From the NCBI GenBank assembly GCA_002162815.1, contig MAAT01000053.1, positions 1-50,712 on the forward strand: DNA of 50,712 nucleotides. The letters are read 5' to 3'. A model generated the notes under the pieces. It saw only the letters and a list, made by a program, of their open reading frames with translations, made no database searches and was not told the DNA's origin. Each line of letters opens with the position of its first letter. Position 1 is the stretch's first letter. Below, piece by piece: positions 35,636 to 44,526 of this stretch. The stretch is from Gammaproteobacteria bacterium 53_120_T64 (GTDB lineage Bacteria > Pseudomonadota > Gammaproteobacteria > Pseudomonadales > Porticoccaceae). The translations under genes were made by a program, and so were the position numbers.

Positions 35636-37408
35636 ATGTCTGACGTTTACGATATTCACATCAAGGGCGGCACTGTTGTCGATGGCACTCGTGCCCCGCG
35701 ACGCATAGCCGATGTCTGGATCAAAGACGGCAAAATTGCTCAAATCGGCGGCGAAGCCCCCGGTGCGGCAAAAGAGGTCATCGACGCCACCGGCAAGATC
35801 GTCTGCCCCGGCTTTGTCGATCTGCACACCCACTACGATGCACAAATCCACTGGGACCCCTACTGCACCATCTCTGGCTGGCACGGCGTTACCACCGTCG
35901 TATTGGGCAATTGTGGTTTTGGCTTCGCTCCGGTTAAGCCCGAGTATCGCGAACGCTCACTGCTGACCATGACCCGCACCGAGGCAATTCCCTACGACTG
36001 CATGAAAATCGGCATGCCCTTTACCTGGGAGACAATCCCCGAGTACCTCGACTCTCTCGATGCTGCGGCCAAGGGCGTCAACTGCGTGCACTATATGCCC
36101 ACCGCGTCCCTGCTGACCTATGTAATGGGTCTCGAAGCGGCAAAATCTCGTGAAGCCACCCCCACCGAGCGCCTCGAATTGAAACGCCTACTCGACGAGG
36201 GCATGGAAGCGGGTCTAATGGGCTTCTCCATCCAGCGTCTCGGTGAAAACTCCACCCAGGCCGATTTCGACGGCACCCCCATGGTCACCGACACCATGAC
36301 CGATGCCGAGGTGCTCAACCTCGCCGAAGTACTGCGTGAGCGCGGCGAGGGCAATGTGCAAATCACCCAAGCCACCGGTGATATTAAAACCGATATGCAG
36401 TTCCTCGAAACCTTGGCAGAGGCCACCGGTCGTCCGGTACTGCACAACGCCATCGCCCCGACCCGTAAAAATGCCCGGGTGCACCGTCGTAGTCTCGACT
36501 GGCTCAACAATGCGCGGGATAAGGGCCTGCAAATTTACGGTCAGGCCGGCACCGTACGCACCGGCTTTTGCTTTACGCTCGAGCACTGGAATCTCTACGA
36601 TGCCAGCCCCGCATGGCGCAAGCTGACCACCGGCACGAAAGCCGAAAAGCTCGAGAAACTGCAAGATCCCGAGCTGCGCGAAGCCATTATCGCCGAAACC
36701 GAAGAAGCGGATCGTCGTCTACAGGTCATTCAAGCCGGTGTTGGCGGCGCGGTTCCCCTGTTGCAGGTGCAAGATGTTCACGGCACCAAGTCACTGGAGA
36801 AATACGTCGGCAAGACCCTCGCGCAAATTGGTGAGGAGGAAGGTAAACACCCGATTCACGTGATGCTCGACCTCTCTCTAGAGGGCGACCTCAATGTCCA
36901 CTTCCTCGGCCCAGACAAGGGTTTTAACGCCGACTTTATGGCGGAAATCATCAACGACAACAGCTACACCATTCCCGGTGTCTCCGACGGTGGCGCCCAC
37001 ACCAAGTTCTTCACCGGTGGTGCTTACACCACCGACTTCCTCAAGTGGTTGGTGCGCGATGAAGAAAAAATCACCTTGGAAGAGGCCCACTACCGTCTCG
37101 CGGCCCTGCCCGCCCAGGCGGCAGGCTTGAAAGAACGCGGTGTACTGCGTGCCGGCTGGGCCGCCGATGTCGTGGTTTACGACATCAACGCCCTCGGTGA
37201 TGGCGACGAGTGGATTGGCGAAATTGTCCACGACCTACCCGCCGGCGAATGGCGTCGTATTAAACGCGCCGAAGGCTACCAGGCCATCATCGTCAACGGT
37301 GAAGTCACCTTTGATAACGGCGAATGCACCGGCGCCACCCCCGGTGAGCTGCTGCGCAGTGGCCGTGGTAAGAGCGCCGTTAAGATTGCTGAAGAAAGAG
37401 CCGCATAA
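35636..37408 (+). CDS. N-acyl-D-amino-acid deacylase family amidohydrolase
   Basis: Zn-dependent amidohydrolase of 590 aa in the D-aminoacylase family. Metal-site residues are His64 and His66 in DLHTHYDAQ, with the family Cys93 in VLGNCGFGFAPV. Further marks are GFSIQRLGENS and VSDGGAHTKFFTGGAYTTDF. The C-terminus carries the small beta domain (VYDINALGDGDEW). Members hydrolyse N-acyl-D-amino acids, but many act on other amides, so the substrate is uncertain. A strong AGGAG site precedes the ATG. It is monocistronic and closed by a strong terminator. Ordinary D-aminoacylases have about 480 residues; this longer form is common in marine gammaproteobacteria and sphingomonads. Confidence 0.85.
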   Translation: MSDVYDIHIKGGTVVDGTRAPRRIADVWIKDGKIAQIGGEAPGAAKEVIDATGKIVCPGFVDLHTHYDAQIHWDPYCTISGWHGVTTVVLGNCGFGFAPVKPEYRERSLLTMTRTEAIPYDCMKIGMPFTWETIPEYLDSLDAAAKGVNCVHYMPTASLLTYVMGLEAAKSREATPTERLELKRLLDEGMEAGLMGFSIQRLGENSTQADFDGTPMVTDTMTDAEVLNLAEVLRERGEGNVQITQATGDIKTDMQFLETLAEATGRPVLHNAIAPTRKNARVHRRSLDWLNNARDKGLQIYGQAGTVRTGFCFTLEHWNLYDASPAWRKLTTGTKAEKLEKLQDPELREAIIAETEEADRRLQVIQAGVGGAVPLLQVQDVHGTKSLEKYVGKTLAQIGEEEGKHPIHVMLDLSLEGDLNVHFLGPDKGFNADFMAEIINDNSYTIPGVSDGGAHTKFFTGGAYTTDFLKWLVRDEEKITLEEAHYRLAALPAQAAGLKERGVLRAGWAADVVVYDINALGDGDEWIGEIVHDLPAGEWRRIKRAEGYQAIIVNGEVTFDNGECTGATPGELLRSGRGKSAVKIAEERAA

Positions 37409-37423
37409 GCACTTCTCTTCAGC

Positions 37424-37465
37424 AAAACCAACAAACCCACACCTCGGTGTGGGTTTGTTGGTTTT
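37424..37465 (+). terminator. Strong Rho-independent terminator after the deacylase
   Basis: A perfect 19-bp stem (37424-37442 with 37447-37465) has a CTCG loop, and the T-rich right arm ends in GGTTTTGG. It is the longest terminator stem in the window. Confidence 0.92.
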
Positions 37466-37522
37466 GGGCTATGGAAAACACCTAATAGATAGTTGTTCAA
37501 TAATTCCGCTAGAAGAGAAAGT

Positions 37523-38695
37523 ATGCCAATTTCGCTGTGCCCTCCCTCCATCCAACGCTGTTTTAATCTCGATGATTTTCGACAGCAAGCCAAACGCAAA
37601 CTCCCCGCCCCCTTATTTCACTATATTGACGGTGGCGCCGACGATGAAATCACCCGCGCCAACAACACTGCGGCCTTTAATAACTACCAAATTGTGCCGC
37701 GCTGTCTAGAAGATGTCACCACCATTAATATGAAGACCAGGGTACTGGGCTGTGAGTTAGATTGGCCGGTGCTGATGTCACCCACCGGCATGTCGCGCTT
37801 TTTCCACCACCAAGGAGAGCGCGCCGTGGCCCGTGCCGCCGCACAATCCGGCACAATGTATTCACTATCGACCGTGGCCACCACCAGCATTGAAGATGTC
37901 GCCGCAGCCACCAGTGGCCCAAAAATGTTCCAGCTCTATGTACTGCGCGACAACGCCATTAATGAAGAGCTGATCGACCGCTGTCGCGCCGCCAACTATG
38001 ACGCCCTCTGTCTCACCGTCGACACCGTGGTACAGGGCAACCGCGAGCGCGACCTGCGCACCGGCATGACCATCCCCCCGCAGTTGACCCTGAAAAGTCT
38101 CGCCAGCTTCGCCCTGCACCCCGCTTGGTGCTACCACTACCTAAGGACACCGGCGCTAGAAATGGCCAACCTGAGCCAGCATATTTCAGAAGGCAGCTCG
38201 CAAGTTAGCTCCCTCGGCAAATACATTAACGGACAGTTTGATCGCGCCCTAAACTGGGCCTACGCCGAAAAAGTCGCCGCCCGCTGGCAGGGGCCCTTTG
38301 CCATTAAAGGTATTTTGTCTGTCGAAGATGCCCGCCGTGCTGCCGACATCGGTGCCAGCGCAGTCATTATTTCGAACCACGGTGGCCGCCAGCTCGACAC
38401 TGTGGCGGCACCCATTGATGTCGTCGCCGAAATAGCCGATGCCCTGGGCGATAAGCTCGAAATCATTCTCGACGGCGGCGTGCGCCGGGGTACTCACGTA
38501 CTGAAAGCACTGGCCATGGGCGCCACGGCCTGCATGATGGGGCGGCCCTATCTCTACGGGCTAGCGGCTGGCGGTCAGGCCGGGGTTGAGCGGGTTTTAG
38601 ACTTACTGAAGAGTGAAATAGAGCGCGCTATGATCCTCTCGGGCCGTGCCGACCTCAAGCAACTAGACCCTAGTTTTATTCGCGACCAGCTTTAG
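37523..38695 (+). CDS. FMN-dependent alpha-hydroxy-acid oxidase/dehydrogenase
   Basis: FMN TIM-barrel enzyme of 390 aa in the lactate/glycolate/mandelate family. It oxidises an L-2-hydroxy acid to the 2-keto acid. Marks are FHYIDGGADDEITRANN, VLMSPTGMSRFFH, the FMN/catalytic stretch VIISNHGGRQLD with the base His, and DGGVRRGTHVLKALAMGA. The start is the ATG at 37523 with GAGAAAG just upstream; an in-frame TTG at 37493 would add 10 residues. Whether it uses oxygen or the quinone pool cannot be read. Its closeness to the deacylase is probably not functional, because a terminator separates them. Confidence 0.9.
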   Translation: MPISLCPPSIQRCFNLDDFRQQAKRKLPAPLFHYIDGGADDEITRANNTAAFNNYQIVPRCLEDVTTINMKTRVLGCELDWPVLMSPTGMSRFFHHQGERAVARAAAQSGTMYSLSTVATTSIEDVAAATSGPKMFQLYVLRDNAINEELIDRCRAANYDALCLTVDTVVQGNRERDLRTGMTIPPQLTLKSLASFALHPAWCYHYLRTPALEMANLSQHISEGSSQVSSLGKYINGQFDRALNWAYAEKVAARWQGPFAIKGILSVEDARRAADIGASAVIISNHGGRQLDTVAAPIDVVAEIADALGDKLEIILDGGVRRGTHVLKALAMGATACMMGRPYLYGLAAGGQAGVERVLDLLKSEIERAMILSGRADLKQLDPSFIRDQL

Positions 38696-38787
38696 TCAAA
38701 CAAGCAATTAAAGCGCTGGGGGTATGGGGCTTACGACAAGCGCTTACGGCGAGGACTTGCAGCGCGCAAGCTATCGCACGGAACCCA

Positions 38788-39063
38788 TCAAGCCAGATGT
38801 TTATCGAGGGTTTCCCTCACTTCCTCCTCGATGGTGCCACGAAACACCGAGGCCAGAAAATTCAACTTTATATCGATCAAAATATCGCCCTCACCACAGT
38901 CGATACGCGCCTTCACCCCGCTATAGGTGTAGTGCACAGTGTCACCCTGCCAGCGGTACTTACCACCGATGCGCCGAATTAAGTTTTGCGCCAACTGCTC
39001 GGCTTGTTGCTTGATCTCATCCAGCGGCAACTGGTGTGAGCGTGCAATATTAATAGTCGCCAA
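38788..39063 (-). CDS. Polyhydroxyalkanoate system family protein (TTG start)
   Basis: PHA_gran_rgn-type protein of 91 aa. The sequence ATINIARSHQLPLDEIKQQA, then YRWQGDTVHYTYSGVKARID and the end IEEEVRETLDKHLA match the family, which is found near PHA genes and in many bacteria without a clear role. The frame is open further up to 39168, but homology begins after a TTG at 39063, which has GGGGAG 7 nt upstream. I take that TTG as the start. It is divergent from the RDD gene. Confidence 0.82.
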   Translation of the reverse strand: MATINIARSHQLPLDEIKQQAEQLAQNLIRRIGGKYRWQGDTVHYTYSGVKARIDCGEGDILIDIKLNFLASVFRGTIEEEVRETLDKHLA

Positions 39064-39222
39064 AAATAATCTCCCCAAGCACAAGTACAACATCGTTGAA
39101 TTGACATCATTATTACAAGATAAGCCGACATAGCAAGCCGCATCGGTGCGCCGCTCGTACAAAGCCATTATAATTGCCGCCCCCAGCCAATCCCCTGCCC
39201 ACCCGGTTTTTTCACCTGCAAC

Positions 39223-39786
39223 ATGGAGCCACCCTTGTCAGCCACACCGCAACAGCCACAGAGCAGCACAACACCAACTGACGACCCCCTGTCACTGCCC
39301 GTCGCCCGACCGCTACGACGCATCGCGGCACTGGTCTACGACCTATTTCTGCTGGCGGCGATTAGCCTGGCTTACGCCGCCCTTTTCTTTATGGTTCAGG
39401 TCTACACCGACGGTAGCGCAGCCGCGCAAATATTAACCCCAGGCCAGGAAACAACCCGGCTCGAGTACGAAGGCCCCCTGCGCTATCTCTTCCTGTTTGG
39501 CTGGTGGCTCTGTCTGGCACTGTTTTACAGCTGGTGCTGGCGGCGCAGTGGTCAAACCCTGGGTATGAAAACCTGGCATCTACGCCTCGAGCAACTTGAC
39601 ACAGCAAGCCCCGGCACCAGCCCCCGGGCCAGCTGGCGGCAGTGTTTGATACGCAGCTTGGTGGCACCCCCCGTACTGCTAGGGGCGGGGCTTTCCTATG
39701 CTTATTGTTTGTTTAATCCTGAAGGCCACTGCCTGCACGATCTTTGCAGTCAGACTCGGGTAGTGGTTTTGCCTAAGGAAGAATAG
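39223..39786 (+). CDS. RDD family membrane protein
   Basis: Small membrane protein of 187 aa with an RDD domain: PLRRIAALVYDLFLLAAISL (the R-D pair), a second helix LFLFGWWLCLALFYSWCW and a third near 145-165. The family has an unclear role; some members affect Na+/H+ handling. An N-terminal Pro/Gln/Ser/Thr-rich segment precedes the domain. The start ATG has no clear ribosome site. An in-frame TTG four codons downstream has GGAG about 6 nt before it and is an alternative. It is convergent with lptG and is commonly found beside it in gammaproteobacteria. Confidence 0.85.
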   Translation: MEPPLSATPQQPQSSTTPTDDPLSLPVARPLRRIAALVYDLFLLAAISLAYAALFFMVQVYTDGSAAAQILTPGQETTRLEYEGPLRYLFLFGWWLCLALFYSWCWRRSGQTLGMKTWHLRLEQLDTASPGTSPRASWRQCLIRSLVAPPVLLGAGLSYAYCLFNPEGHCLHDLCSQTRVVVLPKEE

Positions 39787-40007
39787 CCCCCCATCGAATT
39801 GACGGCTGCAGCAAAAGGCAAATCACTATTGCCTTAATAAAACGGGAATAAAGCGGGGGTCTAGCACCTCAACGGCATGTCTCCCGCCACGCCTCAAAGC
39901 GGGTGTCGTCACTCGGAATGATGTTTTTATAGACGTGCTAAGTTGACATCACAGCCAACACGAGCTCGACGCTCAAGCGCTGCCAACCATTGAACCAAGC
40001 CGCCCCG

Positions 40008-41069
40008 CTAAGCCGCCCGCCGCAACAACACCAAACCAATACCCACACACACTATCGCCGGGGTAAATACCGCCCAAAAGGGCGAAAACCCAAACACCAC
40101 ACTCGACGGCCCGAGCAATTGCTGACTGGTTTGAAAGGCGATGCCGGCAATCACCCCAGCAAAAATTTTAAAGCCCATGGTCGCGGCTCGCAGGGGCCCA
40201 AACACAAAGGAGGTGGCAATCAGCACCAGGCTCAGCACCGAGAGCGGCTGTAGCGCCTTGCTCCAAAAGGCCAGCCAGTATTTCGACGACTGTTGCTCCT
40301 GCTCGTCGAGATACTGGGCGTAGTGATACAGGCTGCCCATCGACAGCGATTCCGCAGGCATCACCATCAGCGTCAACAGGTCTGGCGACAAACCCGAGTC
40401 CCAATGCCGGGTGACAAACTCGCTGGTTTGCGTGCCATCATCATCAAAGCGGGTGACGACGCCCTCCTCTTCCAACCAATAGTCTTTAAAGAAAGTCGCC
40501 CGTGCCGCAAAACTCACCTCCTCAATAACGCGTTGCTCGTTAAAGCGGTAGCGGGTCACGCCAAAGAGTCTGCCGTTGGGGTAGACCCCATTGAAGTGGA
40601 TGAACTCATTGCCCTCGCGATTCCACACCCCGCTAGTGGCGGATAAACTCTCCTGCTCACCGCGCAATAACATGCGGCGACTGGTGGCCAGCTGATCGGT
40701 GTAGGGCACCACATATTCGCCGAGGAGAACACCGCAAACGATCACCAGCAGCACCGGACGCAGTACAAAGCCGGTAATGCGCAGCAGCGAGACACCGGCG
40801 GCACGCATAATCACCAGTTCGCTATTGCCCGCTAATACGCCGAGACCGATTAAGCAGCCGATCAGGGAGGCGAAGGCAATATTGCTGTAGATTCGCGCCG
40901 GCAAGGTGAGCCAGACGTTGTAGAGCACGTCGCTAAACTGGTAATCATTGCGCACATCCCCGAGGCCATCGACCACGGCGGCAATCACATCAATACTTAG
41001 CAGTACCAGTAAAACCAGAATAATGGCGCCGAACACAAAGCGCATCACGTAGCGCGATAGGTAGCTCAT
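40008..41069 (-). CDS. lptG: LPS export ABC transporter permease LptG
   Basis: Inner-membrane permease of the LptB2FG complex, 353 aa, which extracts lipopolysaccharide and passes it to LptC/A. It has three N-terminal helices, a large periplasmic beta-jellyroll domain (about 130-270) and three C-terminal helices. The cytoplasmic coupling segment AGVSLLRITGFVLRPVL is visible. The start overlaps the lptF stop by 4 bp. Confidence 0.94.
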   Translation of the reverse strand: MSYLSRYVMRFVFGAIILVLLVLLSIDVIAAVVDGLGDVRNDYQFSDVLYNVWLTLPARIYSNIAFASLIGCLIGLGVLAGNSELVIMRAAGVSLLRITGFVLRPVLLVIVCGVLLGEYVVPYTDQLATSRRMLLRGEQESLSATSGVWNREGNEFIHFNGVYPNGRLFGVTRYRFNEQRVIEEVSFAARATFFKDYWLEEEGVVTRFDDDGTQTSEFVTRHWDSGLSPDLLTLMVMPAESLSMGSLYHYAQYLDEQEQQSSKYWLAFWSKALQPLSVLSLVLIATSFVFGPLRAATMGFKIFAGVIAGIAFQTSQQLLGPSSVVFGFSPFWAVFTPAIVCVGIGLVLLRRAA

Positions 41070-42187
41070 GACTCACTCCCCGCTGCTAGCGGCGCAGCCA
41101 CCCTGGCGCGCTTGCCGCGCCAACCGCTATCCCAGAGCAAGAGCCCACCGGCAATCACTAAAAACACACCGTGTACCCACCATAGCCCGAGGGTCGCCGA
41201 AAGTTCACCGTCTTCCAATGCGCCACGCGCGGCGTTGAGGCCGACCAAATAAAAGATATACAGCAGCACGGCGGGGAAGACCTTGACGAAGCGACCCTGG
41301 CGAGGATTGGTGCGGCTCAAGGGCACCGCCATTAAAGACACCACCAGCACCAGAATGGGCACCGAGTAGCGCCACTGCAGTGCTGCCACATGCTCGGGCC
41401 GATCCGATGCGCGCAGCTCCGCGGTCGACATGCTCTCAGCCTTTTCACGATGACGCCGGGGATTGCTGTTGCTCTGCAAACGTTGGCCGTATTCCTCAAA
41501 TTCGGTAATTTGAAAATCGGCCCGCCCCGGCATGCCCTCAATGCGATAGCCCTTATTCAGCACTAAATAGCGCTCGCCATTTTCCTCGGCCAACGTGGGG
41601 AGCCCCGTTTGCGCCAGTACCACCACCTGGCGCACGCCGCTGCTATCAACGCTCGACTGCGATAAAAACACCTCGTGCATGGTGCCGTCTTCGTCCATCG
41701 ACTCGGTATAGGTGACACCACGACCACCCCGCAGGGGGTAAAACTTACCGCCCTCTAAGGACTCGAACTCGCCCCGAGATTTCTGCGCGCTGAGCAGGGC
41801 CTCGGCCTTGGCCAAGCCACCGGGGCTGACCGAAAAACTCAACCAGGCCACCACGCCCGCCACCAGCACGGCAACCGCCATGGTATAGGCGATTAATTTA
41901 CCGGGGCTCATGCCACAGGCATAGAGCACGGTCATTTCGCTGTCGACATAGAGACGACCATAGACCAGTAAAATACCGAGAAAAAAGGCCAGGGGTAGTA
42001 TCAACTCCAGAAAGCCGGGTAAGCGATAGCCGATCACCGCAAACAATATATTGGCATCGAGCATGCCAGCGGCGGCCTCGGCCAGATACTTCACAAAGCG
42101 CCCGCTGATAATAACCAGCATCAGCACAGCGCAAACGGCGGCGGTGGTACCCAGTAAATCCCGGGCGATATAGCGAAAAATAATCAC
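41066..42187 (-). CDS. lptF: LPS export ABC transporter permease LptF
   Basis: Partner permease of LptG, 373 aa, with the same six-helix plus periplasmic jellyroll plan. Typical segments are MIIFRYIARDLLGTTAAVC, FLGILLVYGRLYVDSEMTVL and CGMSPGKLIAYT. The gene is divergent from pepA; the 146-bp to 173-bp region between them must hold both promoters. The lptFG/pepA/holC/valS arrangement is conserved in gammaproteobacteria. Confidence 0.94.
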   Translation of the reverse strand: MIIFRYIARDLLGTTAAVCAVLMLVIISGRFVKYLAEAAAGMLDANILFAVIGYRLPGFLELILPLAFFLGILLVYGRLYVDSEMTVLYACGMSPGKLIAYTMAVAVLVAGVVAWLSFSVSPGGLAKAEALLSAQKSRGEFESLEGGKFYPLRGGRGVTYTESMDEDGTMHEVFLSQSSVDSSGVRQVVVLAQTGLPTLAEENGERYLVLNKGYRIEGMPGRADFQITEFEEYGQRLQSNSNPRRHREKAESMSTAELRASDRPEHVAALQWRYSVPILVLVVSLMAVPLSRTNPRQGRFVKVFPAVLLYIFYLVGLNAARGALEDGELSATLGLWWVHGVFLVIAGGLLLWDSGWRGKRARVAAPLAAGSES

Positions 42188-42360
42188 AAAAAGTGGCTCA
42201 ACCTTCAGTTAGTTAATTAGCTTGTTAATTCCTGCCTTAACTTGCTCGTTAAAATGCATCATTTTACCTTCGAGGCGTTTGGCCTCAACTGAGCCATGGC
42301 ATACACTAGCAGCCGTAAAGAATTATCCAATATTTGATGACCTTTGTCTCGGGAGACACC

Positions 42361-43848
42361 ATGGAAATCGTCGCACGTTCCACCGACCCACTCACACTGA
42401 AAACCGATTGTCTGGTTATCGCCGTCCCCGCTGACAAGGAACTCAGCGCCGCAACGGCCGCCATCGACACGGCCACCGAGGGGCTGATCAGCCGTAGACT
42501 GAAAGGCAAGGATATTAGTGGCAAGTGCGCAACGACGCTGATGCTGCACGAACCCCACGGCATTGCGGCCAAGCGCCTACTATTAGTGGGTACCGGTAGC
42601 GGAGTCGTCTCCAGCAAGGACTTTTTAAAGATCGCCCGCAGCGCCGCCAAGCAAACCAAGGGCGATGCCATCGCCTCCGTGGCGACAACCCTGGCCGACG
42701 TCGAGGTGAAAAACCAGGATACACGCTGGGCCGCGCAACAACTGGCCCAGCAGTTTGGTGAAGCCAGCTACGCCTTTAACGGTGGCAAGCCCCCGGCCGC
42801 CAGCAAACTCACGTTAAAGAAAGTCACCCTGCTGTGCAGCAATAAAAAGGGTCAAAATGCCGCACAGGCCGGCCTCGGTTACGGCCAGTCGGTTGCCATT
42901 GGCGTCAACCAGGCGCGTTTGCTGGGTGACTTGGCCGCCAACACCTGTACCCCCAGCTACCTGGCAAAATACAGTCGCGCCCTAGCCCGCCAACACAAGA
43001 CGATGAGCTGTCAGGTCTTGTCTGAAAAACAAATGGCCGAGCTGGGCATGGGTTCATTGCTATCGGTCACCGCCGGTACCGTGGAGCCCGCCCACTTAAT
43101 CAGCCTCAATTACAAGGGCGGCAAGAAAGGCGCTAAGCCCATCGTGCTCGTCGGCAAGGGCGTGACCTTCGACTCCGGCGGCATTAGCCTCAAGCCCGGT
43201 GGCAAGATGGATGAAATGAAATACGACATGTGCGGTGCCGCCAGCGTGCTCGGCGTGATGGAAGCGCTCGCCACCTCGGCCCTGCCCATTAATGTCATCG
43301 GCGTTATTCCCGCCGTGGAAAACATGCCCAGCGGCAAGGCCACCAAGCCCGGTGACGTGGTGACCTCGATGTCGGGGCAAACCATTGAAGTGCTCAACAC
43401 CGATGCCGAGGGCCGCCTGATTCTTTGCGACGCCCTCACCTACGTCGCGCGCTACAAGCCCGATACGGTGATCGATATCGCCACCCTCACCGGTGCCTGC
43501 ATCGTCGCCCTCGGCTCTCACGCCTCCGGCCTGTACAGCAACGACGATGAGCTGGCCCAGGACTTACTCGCCGCCGGGCAAAGCGCCGGTGATCGCGCCT
43601 GGCAGATGCCCCTCTGGGATGAGTACAACCAGCAACTGAAAAGCAACTTTGCCGATATGGGCAATATTGGCGGTGCCGGTGGCGGCAGCATTACCGCCGC
43701 CTGCTTCCTCGCGCGCTTTACCAAGGACTACCGCTGGGCCCACCTCGACATCGCCGGTACGGCCTGGTTATCGGCCGGCCCCAAGGGTGCTACCGGGCGC
43801 CCGGTGCCGTTATTAATGGAGTATTTACGCAATCGCGCCGCCGTATAA
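42361..43848 (+). CDS. pepA: Leucyl aminopeptidase PepA (M17)
   Basis: Cytoplasmic dinuclear-metal aminopeptidase of 495 aa that removes N-terminal leucine and other residues; in E. coli it also binds DNA in site-specific recombination. The metal and active-site sequences are GKGVTFDSGGISLKPGGKMD, YDMCGAASVLGVM and the signature NTDAEGRLILCDALTYV. Typical lysine and arginine positions are present. The start is the ATG with GGGAG about 7 nt upstream; an upstream ATG (42334) is weaker. It starts the pepA-holC-valS order. Confidence 0.95.
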   Translation: MEIVARSTDPLTLKTDCLVIAVPADKELSAATAAIDTATEGLISRRLKGKDISGKCATTLMLHEPHGIAAKRLLLVGTGSGVVSSKDFLKIARSAAKQTKGDAIASVATTLADVEVKNQDTRWAAQQLAQQFGEASYAFNGGKPPAASKLTLKKVTLLCSNKKGQNAAQAGLGYGQSVAIGVNQARLLGDLAANTCTPSYLAKYSRALARQHKTMSCQVLSEKQMAELGMGSLLSVTAGTVEPAHLISLNYKGGKKGAKPIVLVGKGVTFDSGGISLKPGGKMDEMKYDMCGAASVLGVMEALATSALPINVIGVIPAVENMPSGKATKPGDVVTSMSGQTIEVLNTDAEGRLILCDALTYVARYKPDTVIDIATLTGACIVALGSHASGLYSNDDELAQDLLAAGQSAGDRAWQMPLWDEYNQQLKSNFADMGNIGGAGGGSITAACFLARFTKDYRWAHLDIAGTAWLSAGPKGATGRPVPLLMEYLRNRAAV

Positions 43849-43910
43849 TTCTTTAATAGAAACCCAGTAGATGTCGATCAAGATGACCCGCTCCCTATGA
43901 CCCACCGCCG

Positions 43911-44366
43911 ATGACAAAAGTACACTTCCACCAACTGCAGGGCAGCAGCGAGGACACCCTGCTGCGCGCCCTGCAATTGGTCTGCGAACTGGCCAACGAG
44001 GCCGGCAAACGACAGCACAGCGTGCTGATTTACTGCCCCGACGCCAAGCTGGCGAGCCAGCTCGAAGCCCTGCTCTGGCAGCATATCCCCAGTAGTTTTC
44101 TCGCCCACAGCCGCGCGGTCGACGACCACGCACCGATCTGTATTTGCAGCGGTGATGAGCCCGGTGACTACCACGATATGCTAATCAACCTCGACACTGA
44201 AACCCCCAGCTGGTTTGGTCGCTTTGAACACCTCGCTGAGCTGATTTACGGCGACGCCGACAGCGTACAAGTGAAGCGCGAACGCTTTGCCCACTACAAA
44301 CACCTCGGCTACCCGCTGCGCTTTAGCAAGGTTGAAAACCTCAAGGGCGCGCCCGTGCTTTTATAG
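43911..44366 (+). CDS. holC: DNA polymerase III chi subunit
   Basis: HolC, the 151-aa chi subunit of the clamp-loader complex, which links the replisome to SSB. The beginning MTKVHFHQLQGSSEDTLLRA and the segments ICICSGDEPGDYHDMLINLD and RFEHLAELIYGD are typical. The gene sits between pepA and valS, its normal place. Confidence 0.92.
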   Translation: MTKVHFHQLQGSSEDTLLRALQLVCELANEAGKRQHSVLIYCPDAKLASQLEALLWQHIPSSFLAHSRAVDDHAPICICSGDEPGDYHDMLINLDTETPSWFGRFEHLAELIYGDADSVQVKRERFAHYKHLGYPLRFSKVENLKGAPVLL

Positions 44367-44390
44367 TCAGCCCAGGTATTAGCGCCGATG

Positions 44391-44424
44391 TTATCGACTA
44401 CGTTATCGACTACGTTATCGACTA
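44391..44424. repeat. Tandem 12-bp repeat between holC and valS
   Basis: TTATCGACTACG is present at 44391-44402 and 44403-44414, then a partial copy TTATCGACTA to 44424. The 160-bp spacer otherwise holds the valS leader; no T-box or other riboswitch fold is recognisable. Confidence 0.8.
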
Positions 44425-44526
44425 TAGAGTAACGTCCCCTAGCCCCGTATAATTCGCCACCCCTAAGGCCCATGCTTCAACTCTTCCACCCAACTCTTTA
44501 ACTCTAAACAGGTACGCACACCCATC

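Noticed and set aside
43096-43521. 141-aa minus-strand frame antisense to pepA
   Set aside because: It is opposite the conserved PepA active-site region and has no family similarity; codon-bias shadow.
44367-44526. Possible T-box or attenuator in front of valS
   Set aside because: T-boxes are mainly a Gram-positive feature; no conserved T-box sequence or terminator/antiterminator pair is visible, only a tandem repeat.
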